This document shows positions 18,262 through 31,021 of a stretch of DNA of 64,000 nt, one piece after another (within the stretch, counting starts at the first letter, position 1; every line of letters begins with the position of its first letter). The stretch lies in assembly GCF_011578285.1 (NCBI RefSeq), contig NZ_CP049916.1:496001-560000 (forward strand), in the 5' to 3' direction. The position numbers and the translations under genes are program-made. Under the pieces are notes generated by a model. The model searched no databases. It worked only from the letters and a program-made list of their open reading frames with translations, and had not been told where the DNA came from. This DNA comes from Acinetobacter lanii (GTDB lineage: Bacteria > Pseudomonadota > Gammaproteobacteria > Pseudomonadales > Moraxellaceae).

Positions 18262-18390
18262 CTTTATAAAGTTCCTTCTCCCTCTGGGATGAGGAATATA
18301 TTCCGCAAGAGGATGAGGCTATTTTTACAATTGACCTCTCCCCTTGTGAAACAGCGTTTCTCATCTCATAAAAGGAGAGGGAATAAAAGG
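18262..18390. repeat. Imperfect inverted-repeat element between leuS and lptE
   Basis: The segment begins CCTTTATAAAG...CCTTCTCCCTC and ends with a rough inverse, GGAGAGGGAATAAAAGG. An inner hairpin has arms CCTCTCC (18335-18341) and GGAGAGG (18374-18380). It codes for nothing evident. The layout suggests a dispersed REP/MITE-like repeat; a genome-wide search would be needed to show copies. Confidence 0.5.
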
Positions 18391-18391
18391 A

Positions 18392-21034
<2,643 letters not shown>

Positions 21035-21142
21035 TTAAAAGTTTGTTGCACAGCATAGCGCAAAATACACCTAAAAGTGAATTTTGCGCTTTGGATTCAG
21101 GCTAAAAATATGAAAAAAAATCCAACAGTTTTGAGGGAGGGA

Positions 21143-21514
21143 TTAACGTGGTTGTTCAGCACGTTCCACATGGCCTTGTTGTAATGCGGCATTGGCTTCA
21201 CGCTGTTGCTGATCTTGGGCTTGACCTTGTGGCGCAGGTGCAGGCGAGGTATTCGAGCTGGTTTGTGCGTTGTTATTTTGCTGCGCCGTAGATGGGGTAT
21301 TTTGCTGAGTAGACGGTGAATAATAACCGTAGGTATCAATTTTCCCTTTGCTTTTCGCATTTTTAGGCGGTGGGGTTGCGGTGTAATGGGTCGAGCCTTT
21401 GCTGTCGACCCATTTATAATATTCTTTGGCAAAACTTTGACCAGAACACAGCAACGATAAACTCACCGTAATGCCCAAGTAGGCTAATTTTTTATAAGTC
21501 ATATTATTTTTCAT
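21143..21514 (-). CDS. DUF4124 domain periplasmic protein
   Basis: The 123-residue product has a signal peptide (YLGITVSLSLLCSGQSFA) and a short DUF4124 domain: KEYYKWVDSKGSTHYTATPPP, the typical Y-x-W-x-D...G...YT...PP pattern. The rest is a disordered tail rich in Gln, Asn, Ser, Pro and Ala. Function of DUF4124 proteins is unknown; they are exported envelope proteins. It is transcribed alone, divergent from the ilv genes. Confidence 0.75.
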   Translation of the reverse strand: MKNNMTYKKLAYLGITVSLSLLCSGQSFAKEYYKWVDSKGSTHYTATPPPKNAKSKGKIDTYGYYSPSTQQNTPSTAQQNNNAQTSSNTSPAPAPQGQAQDQQQREANAALQQGHVERAEQPR

Positions 21515-22057
21515 AGGAAGCTACCTTAAAATAAACAGTCGATCTTGAATCAAAGAAAATCGATTTAAATACGATTATATCGACTTATGTCTATGATTGT
21601 AATTTTGGCGTTATTTTAACCGAATACACAGCGCAAGTCATATTTCTTTTGGAAATTTATAATCTTATAAGTCTTTGATTTTTTAATTATAAATCATATA
21701 AAAAAAAGTTATGGTTTAAAAAATGTTCGCTTGGTAAATAAACAATAAAAACAACCATGCAAACCTTGACTTTAATCGCAAAAGTAACTAAAAATGCTGC
21801 TCTAGTTTTATATGTTTTGTTCGATCACCCTTCGAATAAAGTACATAGCTTGTAATAACGTCTTCTCTAAGCCGAAAAGATGAAATCGCTACAATGTGTT
21901 TATCCCAACATATTGATTATGCAGTCACAACTCACAAACGGTTGTGTCCCGAATATTTTTTTATTACAGCAAAAACGAGTAAATATGTGTGCTATAACAG
22001 TGCATACAAATCAATGAATGAATCACGGTTTATGTCTCCCATAAATCTCGTGGAATA
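21515..22057. other. 543-bp gene-free, AT-rich region between divergent DUF4124 and ilvI genes
   Basis: No convincing gene is present. It must hold the promoters for the DUF4124 gene (left) and for the ilvI operon (right). A possible -10 for ilvI is TATAAC near 21991, but no clear -35 accompanies it. A long stretch around 21640-21760 is almost pure A/T. No attenuator-type terminator hairpin was seen before ilvI. Confidence 0.5.
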
Positions 22058-23803
22058 ATGATTAGGGTGAATACGTTGGAACTTTTATCTGGTGGTGAAA
22101 TGCTTGTTCGCGCATTGGCGGACGAAGGCGTTGAACATGTTTTTGGGTATCCAGGCGGCGCAGTTTTACACATTTACGATGCGCTTTTTAAACAAGACAA
22201 AATTAACCATTACCTCGTACGTCATGAGCAAGCTGCTGGTCATATGGCAGATGCATACTCACGCGTAACAGGCAAAACCGGTGTGGTTCTGGTGACCTCA
22301 GGTCCAGGCGCAACCAACACCGTGACACCAATCGCAACTGCTTACATGGACTCAATCCCAATGGTGATTTTGTCTGGTCAGGTAGCGTCGCATTTGATTG
22401 GTGAAGATGCATTCCAAGAAACCGATATGGTCGGCGTGTCACGTCCAATCGTAAAACACAGTTTCCAAGTGCGTCACGCAAGTGAAATTCCGGGCATTAT
22501 TAAAAAAGCATTCTATATCGCATCGAGTGGTCGTCCAGGTCCTGTGGTAGTTGATATTCCGAAAGACGTCACCAATCCAACGGATAAGTTCGCTTACGAA
22601 TATCCAGAAAAAGTAAAAATGCGTTCGTACCAACCACCGCATCGTGGTCATACCGGTCAAATTCGCAAAGCCATTGATGAGTTGTTAACCGCGAAACGCC
22701 CAATCATTTACAGTGGTGGTGGTGTGGTTCAAGGCAATGCATCGCATTTATTGACTGAACTTGCGCATTTATTGAATTTCCCTGTGACCAATACCTTGAT
22801 GGGCTTGGGTGCATTCCCAGGCAATGATCCACAGTTCGTGGGTATGCTCGGTATGCATGGAACCTATGAAGCCAATATGACCATGGCCAATGCCGATGTG
22901 ATCTTGGCGATTGGTGCGCGTTTCGATGACCGTGTGACCAATAACCCTGCAAAATTCTGTCCAAATGCCAAAGTAATTCATATTGATATCGACCCTGCGA
23001 CGATTTCAAAAACCATCATGGCGCACATTCCAATTGTGGGTGCAGTTGAACCTGTACTTCAGGAAATGTTGGCACAATTGAAACAACTGAATGTGTCTAA
23101 ACCAAACCCTGAAGCGATTGCGGATTGGTGGAAACAGATTGATGAATGGCGTCAGGTGCATGGCTTACGCTATGAAGCGGGCGTTGATGGGGTAATGAAG
23201 CCACAACAAGTGGTTCAAGCCTTAGACCGAATCACCAATAGCCAAGCGATTATTACCTCTGACGTGGGTCAACACCAAATGTTTGGTGCGTTGTACTACC
23301 GTTACACACGTCCACGTCAGTGGGTGAACTCAGGTGGTTTGGGGACCATGGGTGTCGGCTTGCCCTATGCAATGGCGGCGAAACTGGCATTCCCAGATCA
23401 ACAAGTGGTATGTATCACCGGTGAAGCTTCGATTCAGATGTGTATCCAAGAGTTGTCGACCTGTAAGCAATACGGCTTAAATGTCAAAATCTTGTGCTTA
23501 AACAACCGTGCTTTGGGTATGGTAAAACAATGGCAAGATATGAATTACGAAGGTCGTCATTCTAGCTCTTACGTTGAGTCTTTGCCTGACTTTGCCAAAT
23601 TGATGGAAGCATACGGTCATGTGGGTATTCAAATTGATCATGCTGATGAACTTGAGTCTAAACTTGCTGAAGCAATGGCGATCAATGATAAATGCGTATT
23701 TATCAATGTGATGGTTGACCGTGCTGAGCATGTCTATCCAATGTTGATTGCAGGTCAATCGATGAAAGATATGTGGTTAAGCAAAGGGGAGCGCACGCAA
23801 TGA
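22058..23803 (+). CDS. ilvI: Acetolactate synthase III large subunit
   Basis: This ThDP-dependent enzyme of up to 581 residues condenses pyruvate with pyruvate or 2-ketobutyrate in Ile/Val/Leu synthesis. The N-terminal [15 protein letters not shown] holds the catalytic Glu, FAD-binding features are in the middle, and the C-terminal ThDP motif reads GEASIQM...LCLNNR. The usual GDG of that motif is GEA here. Two starts are possible: ATG 22058, or TTG 22076, which has AGGGTG at good spacing and gives the family-typical MELLSGGEM. It overlaps ilvH by four bases (ATGA). Confidence 0.94.
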   Translation: MIRVNTLELLSGGEMLVRALADEGVEHVFGYPGGAVLHIYDALFKQDKINHYLVRHEQAAGHMADAYSRVTGKTGVVLVTSGPGATNTVTPIATAYMDSIPMVILSGQVASHLIGEDAFQETDMVGVSRPIVKHSFQVRHASEIPGIIKKAFYIASSGRPGPVVVDIPKDVTNPTDKFAYEYPEKVKMRSYQPPHRGHTGQIRKAIDELLTAKRPIIYSGGGVVQGNASHLLTELAHLLNFPVTNTLMGLGAFPGNDPQFVGMLGMHGTYEANMTMANADVILAIGARFDDRVTNNPAKFCPNAKVIHIDIDPATISKTIMAHIPIVGAVEPVLQEMLAQLKQLNVSKPNPEAIADWWKQIDEWRQVHGLRYEAGVDGVMKPQQVVQALDRITNSQAIITSDVGQHQMFGALYYRYTRPRQWVNSGGLGTMGVGLPYAMAAKLAFPDQQVVCITGEASIQMCIQELSTCKQYGLNVKILCLNNRALGMVKQWQDMNYEGRHSSSYVESLPDFAKLMEAYGHVGIQIDHADELESKLAEAMAINDKCVFINVMVDRAEHVYPMLIAGQSMKDMWLSKGERTQ

Positions 23804-24291
23804 GACATATCATCTCTGTTCTTGTAGAAAATGAAGCAGGTGCGCTTTCACGTTTGGTGGGTTTATTTTCTCAACGTGGTTATAACATTGAGACTTTAAA
23901 TGTAGCGCCAACTGAAGATTCAACCATGTCGCGTTTAACATTGACGACTTATGGTGATGACCACAAGATCGAACAAATCACCAAACAACTCAACAAATTA
24001 GTTGAAGTGGTGAAAGTGGTTGATTTATCTGAAGGTGCGCACATTGAGCGTGAATTGATGCTGATTAAGGTCAAAGCATCAGGCGCGGCACGTGATGAAA
24101 TCAAACGCACAGCCGATATTTTCCGCGCGCAAGTGGTTGATGTCACCCCGACGACGTATACGATTCAGATCGCAGGTACGACTGACAAAATTGATGGTTT
24201 TATTGATGCACTCGCTGAGAACACTATTTTAGAAGTGGTGCGTTCAGGTGTGTCAGGTATCGCACGCGGCGAAAAAGTTTTAACAATCTAA
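23800..24291 (+). CDS. ilvH: Acetolactate synthase small (regulatory) subunit
   Basis: The 163-residue protein has an N-terminal ACT domain ([26 protein letters not shown]) and a C-terminal ALS-SS domain ending [15 protein letters not shown]. It confers stability and valine feedback inhibition on the catalytic subunit. The chosen ATG overlaps the ilvI stop as ATGA and follows AGGGGAG, a strong ribosome-binding site; an upstream in-frame start inside ilvI is less likely. Confidence 0.94.
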   Translation: MRHIISVLVENEAGALSRLVGLFSQRGYNIETLNVAPTEDSTMSRLTLTTYGDDHKIEQITKQLNKLVEVVKVVDLSEGAHIERELMLIKVKASGAARDEIKRTADIFRAQVVDVTPTTYTIQIAGTTDKIDGFIDALAENTILEVVRSGVSGIARGEKVLTI

Positions 24292-24363
24292 TTTATTCAT
24301 TTATTCTTCCTGACCTAAGAGGGTAATCTAGGGCGCTTACAAAAAAAGCGTGACTTGATCTAA

Positions 24364-25413
<1,050 letters not shown>

Positions 25414-25430
25414 GTTCTGATTTCTAAGTC

Positions 25431-25463
25431 AAAAAAGCCCTAGTTTTTAACTGGGGCTTTTTT
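25431..25463 (+). terminator. Intrinsic terminator after ilvC
   Basis: AAAAAAGCCCTAGTT pairs with AACTGGGGCTTTTTT (one G-T pair) over a short T-rich loop. Confidence 0.85.
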
Positions 25464-25500
25464 ATGTTGTAACGAAATTAGTATTAGCGTTATGTGCCTC

Positions 25501-25558
25501 AAGAGAAATAAAGCAGTGCTTTCTCTTCCTTGCGCTTCACTCAGAACAGTGTTCTGAG
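25501..25558. repeat. Two inverted repeats downstream of ilvC
   Basis: AAGAGAAA (25501-25508) pairs with TTTCTCTT (25520-25527). Separately, CTCAGAACA-G-TGTTCTGAG (25540-25558) is a perfect dyad with 9-base arms and a single centre base. Neither has a T-run, so they are not obvious terminators; the second has the form of an operator. Confidence 0.6.
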
Positions 25559-25565
25559 CTTGCTC

Positions 25566-25633
25566 ATACCTTGGATTCAAGCAAACAAAATGGTGGATAA
25601 AGAGAAAACGCAGTTCTTATTTCTAAGTCAAAA
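25566..25633 (+). repeat. Diverged duplicate of the ilvC 3' end
   Basis: This matches 25366-25434 (end of ilvC plus about 20 bases after its stop) with scattered changes and about 200 bp offset. It would encode PWIQANKMVDKEK like the IlvC C-terminus. It carries no start and is not a gene. Confidence 0.85.
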
Positions 25634-25736
25634 TTTCTAGTTTGTTTGACTGAGGTATTTTGTATTGCAATGTGGCTTTTTCTTTTATAGTTTAAAGAAT
25701 GAACATTAGAAAAATGATAACCCGTGTTGAACAGTT

Positions 25737-26150
25737 ATGAATTTAACATCGCATCAAGAATGGATCATTTGGAAATGCATCTCCCATGCATGGACTGAAT
25801 ATGGGTTAGATAATGTAGAAATTAAACAGTTCGCTATAGATTTAAGGTCAAGCTCAGTCACTTGGGATGATATTCATAACACTATTTTCAAACAATGTTA
25901 TTGGGGTTACTCATGGATGGGGTTGGCTTTTTTTATAGGGTTTATTCCTATTCTAGGATGGATAGCAACGGCAACATTGCTGCCCGAGGCTGAATGGGAG
26001 GATGCTTGTATTCAAAAACAAATCGAAAATTTTAAAGCGTGGAAGGTATTTTATTATTTGAATCCCTTATGTTGGCTCGGCTATGTTCTATGTTGTTTCA
26101 TCGCTCATAACTTTACCCGAAAACTTAAGAAAGCTTATCTCTTAGAGTAA
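25737..26150 (+). CDS. Small membrane-associated protein of unknown function
   Basis: The 137-residue product has a soluble helical N-terminal ~60 residues (QEWIIWKCISHAWTEYGLDNVE...), then two hydrophobic stretches: MGLAFFIGFIPILGWIATATLL and LNPLCWLGYVLCCFIA. It ends with a basic tail (RKLKKAYLLE). The N-terminal part faintly recalls DUF7079-type proteins, which I cannot confirm. There is no strong ribosome-binding site and its codon use is AT-rich. It stands alone between the ilvC duplicate and the next exported protein. Confidence 0.55.
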   Translation: MNLTSHQEWIIWKCISHAWTEYGLDNVEIKQFAIDLRSSSVTWDDIHNTIFKQCYWGYSWMGLAFFIGFIPILGWIATATLLPEAEWEDACIQKQIENFKAWKVFYYLNPLCWLGYVLCCFIAHNFTRKLKKAYLLE

Positions 26151-26259
26151 CTCGATCTTGGTAATGAATTCGCTGAAAGAAATATCAATTACGACTTTAC
26201 TCTGTGTGATTTCAGTTGTGATAAAGTAGAGATATTTCATTTTAAACGTGTGGCAAGTG

Positions 26260-27090
26260 ATGAATTTCAAGACTCTCGTTTCTATCGCTGCGTTGACTTT
26301 GCCTTTATTAAGCCATGCAGAAGTACAGAATAGTTCAAGCGCAAACCCATTGAAACAACTGACCAATGTCCGTGTTTCAATGCAGCGTATGCTGAAGTCT
26401 TCAGAGGGGCGTTATTTCCTCAGCCTTTATGCCGGTATCGCCAAACCACATGCAGTCCTGACCGATCTGATTGAAAAGAAAAATATCAATTTTAAAGGTA
26501 CGCAGAAAGCCGATCAAATTGTGATGGATGCCGTGAATGATAGTACTTCAGATGATTTTATCCCAATGCAATTGAGTGGTTCATTGAATGTAAACTCAGG
26601 GATATTTAAGTCCAATCTGGTGAATGTCCAAGATAAAACCTCAACTGCAGTACAGTTTGAGCCAGCGTTTAAAGTGGCGAATAAACCACTATTCACCTTT
26701 AAATTTTATGGGGTAAAAGCCGATACCCCAGCGCAAGAACAACTGCTCACCCGTGTCGATGTTATTAATAAAACCAACAATACCGTGGCGCAAACACTGA
26801 CAGGGTTCTCAGCGTATCCAAACAGCATTGGCTATATGGATATTAACTTTGATGGTTATTATGACGTGATTTTGTCGGATCTTTCTCAAGATCGTAAAGT
26901 GCAAGATAAGCGTTATGTCTACTGGATGTATAACCCGAAAACCAATCAATATCAGCGTTCACCGCAATTGGATAAAATTGTCGGTCTGCCAAAATTACAT
27001 GGTGAAACCAAGCAAATTGATTTTGGTGAAGGGCAGGTCTACCAAGTGGACAATAAAGGGTTACTACATCCTGTGAATGCACCCGAATAA
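26260..27090 (+). CDS. Exported protein with XAC2610-like/EF-hand-type C-terminus
   Basis: A signal peptide (MNFKTLVSIAALTLPLLSHA) is followed by about 255 mature residues. I chose ATG 26260 because it directly precedes the signal; upstream GTG codons add nothing sensible. The C-terminal part has DINFDGYYDVIL, a calcium-type D-x-N-x-D-G-x-x-D loop, followed by YVYWMYNPKTNQYQRSPQLDKIVGLP. That combination recalls the XAC2610-related periplasmic family. Function is unknown. A strong terminator follows, so it is transcribed on its own. Confidence 0.65.
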   Translation: MNFKTLVSIAALTLPLLSHAEVQNSSSANPLKQLTNVRVSMQRMLKSSEGRYFLSLYAGIAKPHAVLTDLIEKKNINFKGTQKADQIVMDAVNDSTSDDFIPMQLSGSLNVNSGIFKSNLVNVQDKTSTAVQFEPAFKVANKPLFTFKFYGVKADTPAQEQLLTRVDVINKTNNTVAQTLTGFSAYPNSIGYMDINFDGYYDVILSDLSQDRKVQDKRYVYWMYNPKTNQYQRSPQLDKIVGLPKLHGETKQIDFGEGQVYQVDNKGLLHPVNAPE

Positions 27091-27095
27091 CAGCA

Positions 27096-27127
27096 TGAAG
27101 CACACTTCATGGTGTGCTTTTTTTTTA
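27096..27127 (+). terminator. Intrinsic terminator
   Basis: AAGCACAC and GTGTGCTT form a perfect eight-base stem over TTCATG, followed by a T-run. Confidence 0.88.
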
Positions 27128-27261
27128 TGTGGTGTGTTGTTGGTTGTTCATTTGAATGAACCATTGAATAGCAAATATAAGAACACGCAATTTAGATAGG
27201 CGTGTTTGATCAGTTTTGATAAAATCCAAGCATCGATGCAATTTATATACTAGGAAGACCT

Positions 27262-27462
27262 ATGGGCTTACGTTGGAGTGATACGATTGATATCGCCATT
27301 GAACTTTCAGAAGCACACCCTGAAGTAGACCCGCAATGGATTCGTTTCACAGACCTGCATGCTTGGGTGTGTGCATTGCCTAATTTTAGTGATGATCCAA
27401 ACAAATCCACTGAAGGGTTGTTAGAAGGTATTCAAATGGCGTGGATTGACGAAGTCCGCTAA
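27262..27462 (+). CDS. iscX: Fe-S cluster assembly protein IscX
   Basis: The 66-residue acidic protein has the IscX pattern: LRWSDTIDIAIELSEAHPEVDP, RFTDLHAWV, then FSDDPNKSTEGLLEGIQMAW. IscX binds IscS and modulates iron delivery in Fe-S assembly. A GGAAG site precedes the ATG. It is detached from the other isc genes here, standing alone before ndk. Confidence 0.9.
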   Translation: MGLRWSDTIDIAIELSEAHPEVDPQWIRFTDLHAWVCALPNFSDDPNKSTEGLLEGIQMAWIDEVR

Positions 27463-27502
27463 TCGCTTGTTTGAAAAAAAGCACTTTTTTACATATCAAA
27501 AG

Positions 27503-27530
27503 CTGATAATGGCGCATTATTCGGTATAAT
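27503..27530 (+). promoter_or_regulatory. ndk promoter overlapped by a perfect dyad
   Basis: CTGATA (27503-27508) and TATAAT (27525-27530) are 16 bases apart. GCGCATTAT (27512-27520) and ATAATGCGC (27526-27534) form a perfect inverted repeat around TCGGT that covers the -10. This looks like an operator; the regulator is unknown. Confidence 0.6.
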
Positions 27531-27570
27531 GCGCAAAATTTTCATGTCAATATGACCTAAGGAGCCGATC

Positions 27571-28002
27571 ATGGCTATCGAACGTACTTTATCTATCGTT
27601 AAACCAGACGCAGTTGCTAAAAACCACATCGGTGACATCTTTGCTCGTTTCGAGAAAGCTGGTCTTAAAATCGTTGCAACTAAAATGAAACATTTGACTC
27701 AAGCTGAAGCTGAAGGCTTCTATGCTGAGCATAAAGAACGTGGTTTCTTTGCTGACCTAGTTGCATTCATGACTTCTGGTCCAGTTGTTGTTTCAGTTCT
27801 TGAAGGCGAAAACGCAGTTCTTGCTCACCGTGACATCCTTGGCGCGACGAATCCTAAAGAAGCTGCTCCTGGTACAATCCGTGCAGATTTCGCTGTAAGC
27901 ATCGACGAAAACGCTGCTCACGGTTCTGACTCTGTAGCATCTGCTGATCGTGAAGTGAACTACTTCTTCGCTCAAACTGAGATTGCTCCACGTACTCGTT
28001 AA
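27571..28002 (+). CDS. ndk: Nucleoside diphosphate kinase
   Basis: The 143-residue length is standard. The start [12 protein letters not shown], the active-site region [18 protein letters not shown] with the phospho-acceptor His, and the end EVNYFF are those of Ndk. It balances NTP pools by gamma-phosphate transfer. TAAGGAG lies 8 bases before the ATG, and the gene sits under its own promoter with a terminator behind. Confidence 0.97.
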   Translation: MAIERTLSIVKPDAVAKNHIGDIFARFEKAGLKIVATKMKHLTQAEAEGFYAEHKERGFFADLVAFMTSGPVVVSVLEGENAVLAHRDILGATNPKEAAPGTIRADFAVSIDENAAHGSDSVASADREVNYFFAQTEIAPRTR

Positions 28003-28015
28003 TTCGCAGTATTCG

Positions 28016-28053
28016 AACCAGATAAGTGATATAATACTTATCTGGTTTTTTTA
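28016..28053 (+). terminator. Intrinsic terminator after ndk
   Basis: AACCAGATAAGT and ACTTATCTGGTT form a perfect 12-base stem followed by a T-run. Confidence 0.92.
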
Positions 28054-28125
28054 TTCCCTGAATAATCCTTTGCTCACTTATTGAGCTTCTCCTTTCATCT
28101 TTAGACATGGTTTAGGTATATACAC

Positions 28126-29361
28126 ATGAGTACTGAAGCAGTCGCTGTATCAGCAGTTTCTGAGGCACAGCAACACACTCCATCCGCTCCTGCACAGGAA
28201 AAAACTGTGGAGAAAGTGAATTTACTCGGCATGTCACGTCCCCAAATGGAAAAATTCTTCGAAGATATGGGCGAGAAGAAGTTCCGTGCTGGACAGGTGA
28301 TGAAATGGATTCATCAGTATTTTGTGACTGATTTTGCTGAAATGACCAACATTTCAGGCAAACTCCGTGAAAAATTAGAACGCATGTGTGAAATTACTGC
28401 GCCTGAAGTGGTGCATCGTAATTATTCAAAAGATGGCACACGTAAGTGGGTATTCCGTGTCGGTGACGGTGCAGGTTCATTGGTTGAGACGGTACTGATT
28501 CCGGCAGATGACAAAACCGGTGCACGTAAAACCTTATGTATTTCTTCGCAAGTGGGTTGTGCCTTAGACTGTTCATTCTGTTCAACCGGTAAACAAGGTT
28601 TCCAACGTGACCTGACCCAAGCTGAAATTATTGGTCAGTTGTGGATGGCAAACTTCTCTTATATGGAAGATGTGCCTGTGGCTGAGCGTGAACGTTCAGT
28701 GACCAATGTCGTGATGATGGGGATGGGTGAACCACTCCTCAACTATGACGCTGTACTGAACTCTATGCGCATTATGCTCGATGACTTTGCCTACGGTATG
28801 TCTAAACGCCGTGTGACTTTGTCGACCTCGGGTGTGGTACCGAAGATTGATCAATTGGTCAAAGACATTGATGTTGCTTTGGCGATTTCTCTGCATGCAC
28901 CAAATGATGAGCTACGTAACGAGCTTGTGCCAATCAATAAAAAATATCCGTTAGAACAGTTGATTGCGGCATGTAAGCGTTATATCGAAAAAGATGGTAA
29001 TGAAAGTTCACGTAAACACGTAACGATTGAATATGTGATGCTCGATGGCGTCAATGACCATCCTGAACACGCACAGCAAATGATTAAACTTCTGAAAGAT
29101 TTACCAAGTAAAATCAACTTGATCCCATTTAACCCGTTCCCGCATGCACCTTACGGACGCTCAAGCAGAAATCGTATCATTTCTTTCCAAAAAACTTTGT
29201 CTGATGCCGGTTTTGTGTGTACGATTCGTCAGACACGTGGTGATGACATTGATGCTGCGTGTGGGCAATTGGTGGGTCAAGTGGCAGACCGTACTCGCCG
29301 TGCCGAACAATGGAAAAAGAAAGTCGAAGAACGAAACGTGATTATGCGTTCTCAGGGCTAA
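28126..29361 (+). CDS. rlmN: 23S rRNA/tRNA adenine-C2 methyltransferase
   Basis: This radical-SAM enzyme of 411 residues methylates A2503 of 23S rRNA and A37 of some tRNAs. The CxxxCxxC cluster is C145, C149 and C152 in [29 protein letters not shown] (SAM-binding GEP) and the catalytic C-terminal Cys region ([19 protein letters not shown]) are present. The first ~30 residues (Ala, Val, Ser, Gln rich) extend beyond the family core. It starts the rlmN-pilF-rodZ-ispG-hisS-yfgM-bamB gene string. Confidence 0.96.
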   Translation: MSTEAVAVSAVSEAQQHTPSAPAQEKTVEKVNLLGMSRPQMEKFFEDMGEKKFRAGQVMKWIHQYFVTDFAEMTNISGKLREKLERMCEITAPEVVHRNYSKDGTRKWVFRVGDGAGSLVETVLIPADDKTGARKTLCISSQVGCALDCSFCSTGKQGFQRDLTQAEIIGQLWMANFSYMEDVPVAERERSVTNVVMMGMGEPLLNYDAVLNSMRIMLDDFAYGMSKRRVTLSTSGVVPKIDQLVKDIDVALAISLHAPNDELRNELVPINKKYPLEQLIAACKRYIEKDGNESSRKHVTIEYVMLDGVNDHPEHAQQMIKLLKDLPSKINLIPFNPFPHAPYGRSSRNRIISFQKTLSDAGFVCTIRQTRGDDIDAACGQLVGQVADRTRRAEQWKKKVEERNVIMRSQG

Positions 29362-29397
29362 ACTTATAAGACAAAAGGTATTATAAAGGGGCGGGCA

Positions 29398-30213
29398 TTG
29401 AATAAACCTGTGTATAAAAAACTGATCGTCGCTATGACGGTGTGTTTGTCTGCATTGGTTGTACAAGGGTGTCAGACGACAAAATCGGGAAGTGTAGTTA
29501 AAAAAGACCCTGAAAAAGCAGCCAAAGTACGTACCCAAATGGCGGCTGAATATATTCGATCGGGTGATCTAGACGCGGCAAAGCGCGCGCTGGATCAGGC
29601 GCTTGAGGCAGATTCTCGAGATTCAACCGCCAATATGATGATGGGTGTGTTACTGCAACAAGAGGGCAGTAAACTCAATATGGAAAAGGCCGATAGTTAT
29701 TTTAGTCGTGCCATTTCCCTAGACCCTAAAAATGCACAGGCGCGTAATAATTACGGCACATATTTATACCAGTTAAAGCGTTATAATGATGCCATCCAGC
29801 AATTTAGTATTGCGGGTGCAACATTGGGTTATGATCAGCGTTATAGAGCCTTGGAAAATTTAGGTCGAACCTATATCAAACTTGGCGATATGGCGAATGC
29901 TGAAAAAGCATTCAAACAAGCATTGCAAGTTAACCGTCAATCGACGGTTTCAATGTTAGAGTTAGCTGAGATTTTATATTTGCAGCACAATGCTGTTGCA
30001 GCACGCCAACTCTACGAACAATATGTCCGTTTGGTTGGTCAAAAGGAGCAAGGTGCTCGTGCACTTTGGATTGGCTTACGTATCGCGCGTGCCAATGGTG
30101 ATACGATGGGAATGCAAGTGTTGGTCAATCAAATGCGCGCATTATTTCCAGAGAGTCAAGAATATCAACGTTATTTGCAATTACAGTACAATACTGAGGC
30201 CGTATGGAAGTAA
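29398..30213 (+). CDS. pilF: Type IV pilus biogenesis/stability lipoprotein PilF (PilW)
   Basis: The 271-residue protein has a lipobox VVQGC (Cys25) and about six TPR units (AAEYIRSGDLDAAKRALDQALEADSRD and following). PilF is the outer-membrane pilotin for the PilQ secretin. I accept the TTG start because GGGGCGGG lies at good spacing before it and the signal peptide follows directly; no ATG precedes the lipobox at a sensible distance. It follows rlmN by 36 bp and overlaps rodZ by 10 bp. Confidence 0.92.
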   Translation: MNKPVYKKLIVAMTVCLSALVVQGCQTTKSGSVVKKDPEKAAKVRTQMAAEYIRSGDLDAAKRALDQALEADSRDSTANMMMGVLLQQEGSKLNMEKADSYFSRAISLDPKNAQARNNYGTYLYQLKRYNDAIQQFSIAGATLGYDQRYRALENLGRTYIKLGDMANAEKAFKQALQVNRQSTVSMLELAEILYLQHNAVAARQLYEQYVRLVGQKEQGARALWIGLRIARANGDTMGMQVLVNQMRALFPESQEYQRYLQLQYNTEAVWK

Positions 30214-30998
30214 ATCCTAATTCACAGCAACCTACTGGTTCAAACGTAGTACCAAATGCTTTAGGAAATATCCAGCGTCCTGGTGAATATCTGCGTCAAA
30301 TTCGTGTTTCACAAGGTCTTGAGCTGAGTGTTGTGGCTCAAGATTTGAAGATGCCGGTAAAAACCTTAGAAGCTTTGGAACAAGACAACTATAAAGTGTT
30401 ACCTGAAGCGACCTTCATTAAAGGGTACTATCGTTCTTATGCCAAGTATCTCAAAGCAGATGCGACTGCGATTATTCAACGTTTTGATGAGATCTATGAA
30501 AATGACACCGGTTTAGTGCCGAATCATGCTCTGAATAATTCTCCCATCAAAATCATGGGTAAATTACCGGGCTCCAATAGCGATCGTAACCGTAAATGGT
30601 TAAAGCGTATTTTAATTGCGCTGGTCGCGATTGCACTGATTTGGTTGGTGATTGCAGCGATTCAGAAATTCAGCTCAAAAGGGTCTGCTGAAAGCACGGC
30701 TGAAACCAAGAACAATGACGTTCAAGTATTGACCCTTGATGGTGCCAATGGCTCGGCGGTTTCAGGCGATGAAATGGTGCTTGAGTTTAACCGTCCGACT
30801 TCAGTGCATATTGTCGACAGTACCAACAAAGTTTTAGCAACAGGTCGTCAAGCAACGACTTTAAAAGTAAATGGTCAATCACCGTTCCAAATTCGTTTGG
30901 ATGATGCCCAAGCCGTTTCACTGAGCTTAAATAACGAAAGTATTTCATTGTCTCCATATACCGTAAACGGCAAAGCAGAATTCCGTTTATCGCGTTAA
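30204..30998 (+). CDS. rodZ: RodZ-like cytoskeletal HTH membrane protein
   Basis: The 264-residue protein has an N-terminal helix-turn-helix (GEYLRQIRVSQGLELSVVAQDLKMPVKTLEALEQDNY...GYYRSYAKYL). A basic stretch, then one membrane helix (RILIALVAIALIWLVIAAI) and a periplasmic DUF4115-type beta domain follow. RodZ links MreB to the membrane. The start codon lies inside the end of pilF, suggesting coupling, and ispG follows 23 bp later, as in many proteobacteria. Confidence 0.88.
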   Translation: MEVNPNSQQPTGSNVVPNALGNIQRPGEYLRQIRVSQGLELSVVAQDLKMPVKTLEALEQDNYKVLPEATFIKGYYRSYAKYLKADATAIIQRFDEIYENDTGLVPNHALNNSPIKIMGKLPGSNSDRNRKWLKRILIALVAIALIWLVIAAIQKFSSKGSAESTAETKNNDVQVLTLDGANGSAVSGDEMVLEFNRPTSVHIVDSTNKVLATGRQATTLKVNGQSPFQIRLDDAQAVSLSLNNESISLSPYTVNGKAEFRLSR

Positions 30999-31021
30999 TG
31001 GATAAAGAGTAGAAGCATAGA

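Noticed and set aside
21587..21619. A 10-residue reading frame rich in Ile, Val and Leu upstream of ilvI, as in attenuator leader peptides
   Set aside because: It lies about 440 bases before ilvI, has no clear ribosome-binding site and is not followed by a terminator or antiterminator hairpin.
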